DNA of 64,000 bases. Origin: Angiostrongylus vasorum (Eukaryota; Nematoda; Chromadorea; Rhabditida; Metastrongylidae). The DNA lies in assembly GCA_018806985.1 (NCBI GenBank), contig JADANN010000200.1, positions 272,001 through 336,000 of the forward strand, read 5' to 3'. Both the position numbers and the translations under genes were made by a program. This document shows positions 25,153 to 37,200 of this stretch, piece after piece. The notes beneath the pieces were generated by a model. That model searched no databases, was not told the origin of the DNA, and saw only the letters and a program-made list of their open reading frames with translations. Each line of letters begins with the position of its first letter. Position 1 is the first letter of the stretch.

Positions 25153-25246
25153 ATGTCAAACGCAAAAGTTTCCGATTTAAATTTCGAACCGGAAGCTGTA
25201 AAACAACAGAAAGATGTCGTCATGTCGAGGGAAAAAAAGGCATATC
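25153..25246 (+). CDS. Transporter exon 1 (start, cytosolic N-terminus)
   Basis: Starts at ATG 25,153 and encodes a charged 31-residue tail (MSNAKVSDLNFEPE..., ending SREKKAY), then a strong gtaagt donor. It ends with one leftover base, so it cannot join exon 2 directly: a missing short exon must supply the frame. Assignment to this gene rests on position, strand, donor quality and the hydrophilic N-terminus typical of the family. Confidence 0.6.
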
Positions 25247-28200
25247 GTAAGTGTTTCCTTTTATAACTATGTACACCACAGTTTAGCATTCAAAAAACTA
25301 TGGAGGAATAAATCGATAAGTTCAACTTTTCGAGTGTGAAAAGTTTCCGCTTTTTCATTTGTAAGAACTTCTTCTATTGAACTGTAAATACCTTCAAGAA
25401 GAATTTGAATTTCAAAGTTTGCTGTATTGGCTTTCTGATCATTTCGTGAAGTATTCGATTAAACCCTCATAAGCGAATCGGGTATTTGTGAATAAAAGCC
25501 GTCGGTCTTCGTTTTTCCTTCGCTCTTCTTTTTGGGCTGGGAAAAATCCGTGCGAAGTGAGGGTTTCAGAACTTCTGTTTGTCGACGGCCTTTGCTCAAC
25601 GTCGGCCTATATTTGCCATGTCTTCTATTAAAAGAGCAAGATCTTAATTGTGATTCTTGCCGTCTTCAGTCTGCACAAATCTCACTGCGCTTATCAGTTT
25701 ATTATCGAAGTCAGTTTCATCGTTGTCAACCCAACGGAAGACCTTCTTTCAATTAAAGACCTGGGAAGGTGCATGTTGAACGAAAATGGACTTCCGATAA
25801 GTTTAGAATAGAACGATTTTATTCAACCACTACGAATCAAGCCCTGAATTCGGTGTGCTCTTTCTCATTGATGTTGTTCATAGAAGTACTGCGAATCTTA
25901 TCGGTGAAGGACAAGGGTGAGGCGACAACGAACTCTAAAGCAACTGTCCTTTTTCTTTAAAACTGGACGACCCCTCTCGTTTTCGATTACATGGATTGAT
26001 AGAATGTTGAGATATATGCTGGACAGGGAGCCACTTTGTCAAAGGCCGTTTGTGGAAGCCAATGCCCAATGCTTTTGGTAACTATTTTGAGACGCTTCTT
26101 TAACAGACACCACCTTACAGACAGTAAGCAAGAATAGCAAGAGCGATAGCAAGAGCGATGTTAGGATACATTAATTTGCTACTCAATATTGATATTTGCT
26201 TACATTGAAATTTATTTTATTATTTTTTATAATTCCATTACTGTTATTATTTCACATTCATTTATTTATTTCGTCTAATTTTTGGCACATTTACTTATTT
26301 TTCAGCAATATACCGTACCCCAATATTAGTATTTGGGAAAAAAATAAAATCTGAAAGGCCCATTGGAAGCGATTCCCATAGGAATCCATCATGTATTCGC
26401 ATCGTTCACATAGTTGGATGATCGAACCGTCGAACGCGTACCTATTGCGGGGTGCCTCTAACCATTGCTTTACCTGATCACTAATATGGAGGTTAAAAAT
26501 GACTAGATCACAACTACTTAATATTTCTGTGGTGTTTCTTATAGGAAGTCAGTATTACGGAACTATGTAATCTTAGCCTCCGGTTCAGAAGTTCAGGCTT
26601 AATATGACGCCTGCTGTATATTAATGAGTGGCTCAACTCAACAAAAAAAATATACTTTTTAATATTAACACTATCGTTCGGGATTTTTTAAACGAGAATA
26701 TCGCATTCTTCGTCGCTGAGAGACGTAGCACAACACTTCATGAGTTTGCGAACGAAGGAGAGACCATTCTAGTACACTGCCTTGTTTAGAAGCAAGAAAA
26801 AACTATGGTAAATCACATTAAGTTTATACCGTTTACAAACTTAAAACGTACATAAATAGGCAATCGACGAGGAAAATAGGTGCCGTCATTGGTCTATATA
26901 AGTATGGAATGAATATTAAACGTTAATTCATTTATAACTCACTAAACTAAAGTTTTTAGACAAAAAATTCTTCTTTCAGAGCAAACCTCACTCTAATAAA
27001 TTTCCTAAAAGGTATGATTGGACCCGGATGTTTTTCACTTCCGTTGGCATTCCGAGAAGCTGGGCTTTGGGTAAGATGTCTGACTTATTTTCTGATCAGC
27101 ATATATGTTCTGCTCTATCAAAGTCTATTAATTGATCCGGACATACTCTAATTTTAGGCCGGCTTCGTACTGGTTTTCATTACTGGAGCTCTGACATGCG
27201 TCTGTATGCTGAAGATCGTTCGTTGTAGTCAGTTTCTGACATCGCAGTGAGTCTTTAAGAAGTTAAATGAACTGAGAAAAATGTCCAGAAAATGATTTAA
27301 AACAATATGAAATCGATGTAACTGGTTACAATACATGAAATTTGCATTGATAAACATATACAAAAAAGTCGCTAAGCTTCAAATTTCACTAAAGATGTAC
27401 GATGACTATAATTTCTTTCTATTGTAATTATAATTAATTTGATTATAAGCCACTTCATGAAATACAGCCACTATGATGCTGAGATATTTGCAAAACTCCG
27501 GACCGCAGGTGTGTGCGGTGGGAACGAAGGCGCTATTGTCCTTTCCGGGGGTCTAACGCGTTCACCACCACACCATGCGGGTCCTTCGTTCCCGCCTGTC
27601 TCTCAGCTAGTTCTATCGATCAGTGCCATCAGCAATTCCTTTAAAAAAATCTTTATTTGCGTTTTCTGAAATCGTTCATGGATAGGCTTTTACCATCAGA
27701 AAGCCAGGTTATACAAGGAGATAAAAACCTAGAAGGAACGGTTCATCGTTATAAATTTCTTTATCGAACAGTTTTCTCCTGGATAAATTGCATCCTCAAG
27801 AAGAGCGCTCAATAGAACATTTTGAGAAAATCGTATCGAATAAAAGTTGCTACCTAAAAAGCTGTCCAGTACCTAAAAAAATCCATTCTTTTTTTTGGCA
27901 TTAGGAGGTTAAGACGAATTTATTTTTCTTCAAATTGATACTTTCAGAATGTTTGGAACTTTTTTTCCTTTCGAAGAAAAGTTAGACTTATATTGCACTG
28001 GATTAAACTACCTTCTATGAGAAAAAAAGAGAAGAAAAACTTCAAATCGTAAAAAAAATCGTTGCAAAAGAAAAACTGATGAGATTCGGTTAAATATGGC
28101 TGCTTAGATATGAATAAATCCACGATTATGAACGGATGGGAAACCCTTAAAGGTACGGAAAAAAAGGCACTCCAGCAAATTATAGCTAAACAAAGTCGCT

Positions 28201-31200
28201 AGTAACAAAAAAATGATATGACATAAAAATTTGTTCACAGGATGTGAAAACGTAGAGGAAAAGTCCGTTAGAGGTTCCCGGTCTGTTAGGAAGCCCATTT
28301 CAATAATTGCTTCATTAAGTTATATATTTAAGTGCTTAATACACTGCATTCGAATCCAATGGGAATGTGCAATTTTTTAAGAAATCCAAATGCTCAATCG
28401 CTGAACTATGCTGAAACGGCTGACGAAGCGTTCAAACAGAGTTTCCAGGTTATCAGGAATTACGGCCACATAGCTAGGTAAGTAACAAATGGGTCTAGAC
28501 CACAGAAAAATTATTTAATGTTAACTAAGTCATGTCTCCTCTTACAGAACAATATGGTAATATACACTATTGTATTTTATAGTACCGTTCTTCTGTAAAT
28601 ATCTACAACTTGATTTTTCAACCTTTATTTACTTCTTATTCTTCTTTTGTGAGAGGGTAGGACGTGAAACACAACTAAATGCAAGAATGCTGGCTGCGAG
28701 GAAAACGCCGAACCTCGGTGGGCTTCCAACCCTCGTCTACCTTTGCCGTGCCATCCATCGCACCGACCCATGCTCTTGATTTGCCTTTCTCTCAGCTGGT
28801 TTTTCTACCCTAGCTTTGCTATCAGCAATCATTCATCAGCATGACTGATCTGGGAAACACAAATCGATGTTAAATCCAGTTAAGCTGAGCCTACAGTTGA
28901 AATTACAATTTTTTAACTATTACTCTTAGTTCAACAACCTTGTTGTTGCGTTTACACTTTAATCTAAAAAATAGTTTCACGAAATCTGGTATCCACTTTC
29001 TTTTCTATCTGCTTGGACAAGATAACTATGTCATCTAGTAAATCCGTAAAAATCAAGGATACCATATAAATTGGAAAGCACCTGTAGAACTGTGCGATTA
29101 GCGTTTAGGGTCGTGTGCAACAATGTCGCGATGATTTGTTGACCAAGCTGGCGTCTTGAAATAAAGGCTAATTAATTTCGATTTAGAATCACTCGACTAC
29201 TTTATAATGCATTGCAAAGCACAATACTATTGGATTTAAGAAAAAATAACAGGCAAAGGACAGAGAGTTAGACATTGTGATTTCAACTGCAGCATGAGTT
29301 TAACTGAATTCAATGCCGATTTGTGCTCCTCCAGATCAGTCCCGTTGACTGATGTTTGCTGATAGCAGTGTTTCGATAAAAGACTTGTTGAGAGGAAGGT
29401 AAAACGCGAGCCTAAGTTGTGCAGTAGGTAGGACGTGAGCCCTCGGAATGGTTAATCGTGGGTTCGAATGTGGGCCGAGGTTAGATTTTGCAAATATCTC
29501 AGCATCTTAGTGGTTATATTTCACATAATACCCTGCCAGAAAAAAAATAATAGGCAATAGATAGAACGTTAAAAAAGATAGTCCAGCTGGTCTTCCATTG
29601 ATGGAACCTTGCATTCCGAGAAGTAACGTGTGAAGAGCCGAGCCAGTGTGTTGATGAGGAGATGAGGACTGGCAGAATGTTTTTCAGGTACTCAAGGCTT
29701 ATCCTGCCTGGACTAGGTGTTGTTTATCATTGGACTTCTTGTGAACGGATAACGGCCAAGTGTTAATGACACGGCAACAACATAGATGGAGAAATAAAAA
29801 TTCCTTGGGAGAAATTCTCTAAGACGTGTTCTTAGTGAAACTGTATCTGAACTGTTTAGTGTCGAACTGAAAAAAATTTGCATCGTGATCTTTCAGACGT
29901 TGATGTAATATCTTAACAACGTTCTCTCTCATATAGTTTTAATTTTACGCATTTGTTTCTAAAAATACTTCGTTTTTTCTAATGATGAGTTTTCCATCTA
30001 TGTGTATCGTCAGTGACTTTCATCCTATAAAAAGTACAACTAATTCTCGTTAATTGCTAGGTGATTAGATAGGGAGTCAGTGCAGTCTTCATTTATCGTT
30101 GCCTGGGGCAATTGTTGGCCAGTTAAGTTCACTCTTTGATGACGACGCAAAAAATGTCACACTTTATTTCCCATTAAGAGGCCCATTTATTTCTACCTCC
30201 CAACGGTTTACCGCCTCATCGTGGCTGGGAGGTGTTCCTGGGTGTCGGACTGTGATGTACAGCGGGGGGGATCGTCCTCCCGGCAGGGCCTCCCAAGCTG
30301 AGAAGGAGTCCCGCGTTTCCATCAGGAAGCCTAGCTAAGAGTAAACCAATACCAGGATCCACCACCGTCTTGGTATCAAAGTTTCATGGTGGTAAATCTC
30401 CGTCTGATCCACAAGGGCTGCTACTGCCTGTCGTGGTGACGACCTGGGGCAGACTTTGGCCAGGCTGTCCTCGGGCCTCCATGGAGTACCAAAATGGCTT
30501 AACCAGCAAATCTCTGAAAGATGGTGATTATGCTGGGGGGCTCGCACAAGTAGTGAGGACGAGCCGTTCAAGTATCACGTATCAAGTATTTATTTCTACT
30601 GTTTTTTCCGCGGAACTGTCATACTCCCACAGTGAAGGAGGGCGAGGTCGGGTGTGCCCCTGGGTAGATGGCCAAGTTCTCTTGGCTTTTACTGGGCGTG
30701 CCATTACCAGCAAAAATCGAACTATGAGCTAGCAACCATCGCCTATAGGATGCTGTTCATTAGTTACTTACTTAATTCGATACTTAGGTGGTTCGTTCCC
30801 ACATGTTGATCATTTTTATTTTGATACGATCCTACCTCACTTATTATGAGAATGCCAGCAATCATTCCATTCAATTCATTTCGTCGCTTTCATCATCTAA
30901 GAAAGTCTTCTCAAACAGTTCTGCTAGTAATTTCTCAACTATGAAGGAATGGGAGTGTTGCTAGGTGGGGCGGAGTCAACCGCTCTCAAGCTTACTAAAC
31001 CAAATTGAAGAAAGAAATAGAGATAAACGGATTTAGATTAGAGAAGTTAGATGTGATTTGTTATTGTGGTGCGATACAACTTGGGAAAAAAGGTGGTTTT
31101 TAAGAGAGAAAAGTTTTGGTTTCAGGCGTTTCGTCAATATTTGTGTGTCAAGTCTTGTGCTTGGTATATGTGCGATATATTACATTTTTGTCGTTGATCA

Positions 31201-34200
31201 TACAAAAGAGGTAAGTGACTCTGTGCTGCAAATAATATAGAGAAAAAAACGGATAAGAGAAAAGAAAGAAAATGAAGAAAAGAGAAGAAAAGGAATGGGC
31301 GACAAACACCGGTATTATAATCGCTAATGGATGAACGGAAGCAGTTTATGTGATATCTCATGTTTTTACAGTAGTTATTAGAGTATTAAAAACGAGGCCT
31401 ACTTCCCATACTTTGTGAGAACGTGTAGAATTTATGAAAGAATATTGTGGAGTACAAATTGCTTTTTGTGTTTAGTGTTTAGGTACTTATCAACAATATC
31501 TGAGTTTTTAATCTATTCGCTTGATTATTTAACATTAGAACACCTCACAAACGACAAGCTGATGATGGTAAAGATAATGTTTCGATCATGCTTATCGGAG
31601 CAGTGGATATTATGCAGCACGTATTAAGTACGGTATCGTACCGTAAGACTGCCACTAAGCACAAGTGCAGGAAAGCGCTGACAATGGGATCTGAGTTTGC
31701 TAAGTACTGGGTATTCCTTTCCATTAAGAATTTGTGGAAAATAGCAAGTTAGAAATACTATGTAGGGTCGTAAAACTCAAAAGGAAGACGTTTCACTAAA
31801 TAGAAGATCACGTCACTCAATTAGGGAAAAACATTTTATTGTTAACCAATCCCATAGAGTTCCACCACGAATACAGCTTCATGAAGCATCAGAAAGGTGA
31901 CAGGAAGCATATTTAGCCATAGAATGATTTCCTGGAGCCGATTTAACATTAAAGTTAGTTAGTACTTTTCAAGCTGACCGTCGTTTGACCCCGGCATTAA
32001 TATTCAATAAATTCTTGGATTATTAAGCTAACACGAGGTAAATAAACTTGTTTATTCTGCTAACGTTTCGACGTCTTCGTCAGAGCCGTGCCGATGGTCC
32101 ACAGTAATTCGTCTTCGATGTGATGGTGCAATGGCGTGGTATCAAGTCGAAGCATCTTCAGTGGAGCAATTTCTGCGGAAGACGAAAACGTCGAAACTTA
32201 AGCCAAATAAATCTTTTTTATCAACCTCGTGTTAGCCTAATAATCGAAGAAGATATAAAAGTTAGTGCTTTCTATCGTTAATATAAGATCGAACTAACTA
32301 GAATGTGTCAAGGACAAGGATCGTCGGCTCTGATGAAGACGAAGACGCCGAAACGTTAGCCGAATGAAAACATCTCGCATCAACCTCGTGTAAGCTCAAC
32401 AATATAAACAAATGTTGATTACTACATTACGAAGGTTAAATGACGGTCGGTTTCCAAATTATTGTTTAACTAGAATGTGTGTTCTGAAGGGCGCCTCTAA
32501 CCATCAAACTGAACACATAGTGTGTACTGAAGAGCGCCTTTAGCCACAGCACTACTGATGCCATGAAGATGCCACTAATTGAATAGCAAACAATGAAAAT
32601 AAAATCACATACTACTGGTCATACAATTTCTTCCCATTTTTCTCTCTTTCTTTTCTTGTAGGTATTAATATGTATATGGCCAGATTTACAAATAAGCAAG
32701 CTTTCATGTCTAGCCGTCGCTCTTGTGCCATTTATGCTGTTGTCGTCGCTCAGGTAACAATACTCTTACATCATGTTTAAGTAGTTTGTTTAAGTAATTT
32801 ACCACTAAAGCAGCATTTCAGGAAGTGCTTAAGTAAAGTGCGTTTTTAGTTAATCCGTAGTTTCAGCAAAAATATGAGAAATCTTTGACTAGGCTACAGT
32901 TGACAGGAAATGCACAACGTCCGCAAACACTGCTAGGAATTGTTCTAGAAATTTCTGAGATTTATCGAGGTCTTTCCCACAATGTGTTCATATGTAAATG
33001 AACTTCAGATCTGAATTTCTTATGTTCTTGCGACTTAAAACATCAGGGAAAAATTTGGACTGCACTTGGAATTTTCTTAGCGTTGTGAGACGAATGATCA
33101 CTCTTCCGAAAAAAAGCACTGTGAAGTCGGAAAATAGGAAAGAGTGCATGGTATGGAAACAAGTCTGAGACGTGATTCGAGCCAGGAAACGCCCACTCAA
33201 GTGAATGACTATGTAGGTAACGAAAATTGCAAATAAAGTAGACAAACAAAGTAAGTGAATTTCATGATTTTGGAATAGGGATATTCCATAAAAGTGAACG
33301 GGCTTCAACGACGCTTCGATTTTGTTTTAAGATCTTCAGCTTAAAGTCCAGGACATCAAAAAATTCCCTTAAGGAGAAACTGAAGTCATTTTAAATGTCT
33401 ATGCTAAGTCAAAAAAAACGGACGAAAATTTGAATGGTGAACTATTTTTGGCAATCGCTTTTAAATTCTTTGCACAATGGACCAGAAGATTAAGGGGAGA
33501 AAGAAAGGCGAACTTTTAATTGAGTACCTCAACACGCACTTATCATTCAATGCGCAGAAAGTGATGAAAAGAAGAAGTCCAGGATAGAAAAAAATAACTG
33601 GATTTAGGCATTCACTCACCACGAATTTGGTCAAAGGCCATGACGTCTAATATATAAGTAACCAAATTAGTAAAATGATTTATATCGCTCAGTTGTAGTT
33701 TTCGAGTAGTGGCTTTTTTACGATTTGTTCTAGATCGTATTCGTTTACTTAGTGCTTTGAGAGAAGAAATGATCTGATTGTTCGAATATTTGCTCACAAA
33801 GACGATGAGGGTGAATATTCTGAACGAATACGACAATATAGGAGAGAAAATAGTGCCGTGGGAAGAACAATATAGGAGAGAAAATAGTGCCGTGGGAAGA
33901 ACAATATAGGAGAGAAAATAGTGCAGTGGGAAGAAACTGAAATCATTACAAACGAACTGTAACCGATGAGAGGTTGCTAAATATGAAAAGAGCTGTAACA
34001 AGTTACATATTGCTAAAACATAAAGTATAAATCGTAAAACGTAGTTTAACAACCTGTCAGCGATTCGCTATGCACTCGACTTCTTTAAAAATCTCAGCGG
34101 TAGCTGCATGTATATCCCTTCTACGACGATGCATCTTGATGTCAATGCGCATTTCAATTGCTCTCCGATGACACGCGGTCATGAAAGGGATGTTTGGACT

Positions 34201-37200
34201 GCACAATAATTTTCAGTGTTTTCATCTTTCCAGAAAATTCTAGTACAAAGTTAGGTACCTTAGAGGGTTGGAGACTTATTTGCATGGGAGTGCGATAGAA
34301 CCAACGACAATAACTGCATTGCAGGAAGCCTCCAAGTACCACTCAAACATGAACCTCTCGTTACTTGATATTTGCCTCTAGGATTTCTCCATTACTATTT
34401 ACTTAGGTCACTTTTCAAGTCTCCATCGTAGACTCTGAAAGCGATCTAATTTAAAGTGTTACGATTATAGGTAACTAATTTTAGCAACAATTTCATGAGC
34501 CATAAATGTTTGTTTCGAAACGATCCCATAATGGCACCACTTGTCGTCGGAATCTATAGCTTTGATCGCACTGGTCTTAATATTACATACTTCTCAAACG
34601 ACCTTATAAGGTTACGAGAACGCACTCCCACCTTTTACAAATCCTTAAACACTTTTTCCATAGTCTTTTCCAGCATCGTAGTTGATTGGATTTTCAAAAG
34701 TTGTGAAGGCGTTCCCACTTCATCAAGCCATTTCCAGCCATCCGGAAAATGAAGAGTCTACGGTGCCCATTGCAAAATAAGACGTTAAATCTGTACCGAG
34801 AAATTTATGGGAGACTAGGAAATATTAATGTGAAGCGATTACCCGTTATTCCTCGAGGGACGAATGTACTACTAGTCGGATTCGTGGAGTGGACACGAAG
34901 AAATTTAGTACAGGCGACAGTACCATCCTCAACGGCATTACTTGGGAGTTTGCGTGGGATAAGATTCAACTTATGAACCGTCACTCATCTAATGGACAAC
35001 ACTTATTCAATTGTTTGTTTAAAAGCCTCCCAACGGTTTACCGCCTCATCGTGGCTGGGAGGTGTTCCTGGGTGTCGGACTGCGATGTACAGCGAGGGGA
35101 TTCGTCTCCCCGGCAGGGTCTCCCAAGCTGAGAAGGAGCCCGGCGTTTCCATCAGGAAGCCTAACCAAGGGTAAATCAATACCAGGATCCACCACTGTCT
35201 GGGTATTAAAGTCGCATGGTGGTAAATCTCCCTCTGATCCACAACGGTTGCGACTGCCTGTCGTGGCGACGACCTGGGGGCAGACTTTGGCCAGGGCTGT
35301 CCTCGGGATTCCAGGGAACCACAATGGCTTAACCAGCAAATCTCCGAAAAATGATTATGCTGGGGCCCGCACAACTAGTGAGGACTGGCTGTTCAAGTAT
35401 CAAGTAAGTAGGTTGCTTAAAAGAAAACCAAACTCCAAGATCTGGCAAAGAATCACTGCAAAAGGGAATTTCTTGTGGTTTTCGGCAATAAAACTGCGAA
35501 TTGTAAAACATTCAGTACCAGTTCTACCAAGACAAGATTTCTCAGAAATAGTTTTGTTTCGGAAAAAAGGGACTTCGATAAAGCGTTTCATTAGTACCAC
35601 ACATTTGAACGTTAAGATACGGGCTCTGCGATGATTTTTCCTAGGGTCATTGGCACCCTCATTAATTCCGTTGGGTTTTTCCGCCATCGCTCTCCATGTG
35701 TAGGAACCTCGTGTTTGCTCAACAAGAATACGAATAATTACTTGATCAAGAGGTTAACAGAAAGTCGGACGTGAGATTTATTACGAGACTACCAGCACGA
35801 TATTTCCGACTTGTAAAAGAAGCGCTGTCACTAAGACAAAAGATCGTCTTAGCTCGACAGTCAGTGCACTTTCTCCGCTGCTGTCTAAAACACCGAATCG
35901 TCCCGAATTTCACTAAACGAAGACCACTACACAATGTATGCGGACTACCAGAGGACAGCCGCCGAATACTGGACATCGAATTGAGAGTACTGCGCACCTG
36001 TCCACTAACTCGACAAAACGAAATGTTCGCCAAGTGGAAGAAGTGCGAGACGAAGGAAAACTTTTGTGCTCAGTATTTGGAGGACCGCCTCTGGAGGAGA
36101 TTAGTGAATAGGTCAGTGTTAATTTGCAACTCTATTAGGTCTAGTGCTAAAGTAACTTTGCGGAGAAAATTCGAAGACCTTTTGAGTAAATCGCATAACA
36201 CGGCTTCAACAGCGCACAGAAATACCGCTAACGAACATCAAACAGGTCACAGTAGGGAAAATAATATGCAAGAAAATCCAAGGCTAACCGTGTTAGGAGG
36301 CATGACTCTCCCCTGACAGTGCGCGCTCGTTATTAAAATTGGGACCGAGTTTCTCACCATCTGAACCCATTTCTAAGATAACCTTGCGTAGTGTCGCATG
36401 TACTTTACATGAACTTCAAGATAGACTCCGCAAAAAAGCTAGAGATGGAACGCAAAATAGGCGCGAACAACAAGTGGCGCCCTGCCAATAGCACCATTTC
36501 CTCAGCCGTTCTTTAGACAACAAGAGCCCAGTAATGAAGTTGATGTTAAATTTCGGATGTTTACGAATGAAACTTTCAAAGTCCTTAGTCACTATCGCGC
36601 AAAAAGATATAGCTCGAACCTCACTGCAGTTCAAAAAACGTGGTATGCGAGAGGTACGAGAGCTGATAAGGTTGGAAACACAAGACTATCCGTTAGTGAT
36701 AAGGGTGGAGAGTTTGTCGTAATTCCCCATCAGTTAGATGTTGAAATAACGAAAAAAGCATCTTGAAGATGCTTCGCTTTATCGCCCATCATCTGAGAAG
36801 GAGTTTAAAAGTAAATACCGGAAATTGAACCATGAATGGTCCAAAATGGCAAGGGCTGCTGGTTTAAAACCATCAGTTATCTCTCAACTAAAAGTTGAGT
36901 TACCAACATGTCCCGTCTTGTACTTGCTTATAAAAAACTCGTAAGTTAGTATCCAGCGATGATCTTCCGTCTACCGATCCATCATTGTTTAAGGTTAGAC
37001 CTATCATTAGCTGTGTAGACGGGCCAACGGATACGATAACGTGGTTTTTAACCCTAATATTTACCCAGTTGTTGAAACACATTCCAGCCCATCTTACGAA
37101 TATCCAGATGTTTCTGGATCGTCTACGTACTGCGCAGCCCAGCAGCGCGTACGTGATTGAGTCGTTCGACGTTAGCGCCCTCTATACAAACGTGTCGAAT

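Larger units (their letters stand above)
31211..32661 (+). other. Intron 5
   Basis: No nested gene. It holds the hammerhead-bearing repeat cluster at 32,012-32,410 and a small SINE scrap near 32,490. Confidence 0.6.

Noticed and set aside
33834..33935. CRISPR-like array
   Set aside because: It is three direct tandem units without spacers in a eukaryotic intron.
33612..34052. 146-codon antisense frame, hydrophobic
   Set aside because: It crosses a 34-bp tandem repeat inside a transporter intron and shows only low-complexity Leu/Ser/Phe content.
35062..35634. 190-codon + strand frame
   Set aside because: It is an incidental frame through the 390-bp repeat, open on both strands, with no domain and weaker copies interrupted.
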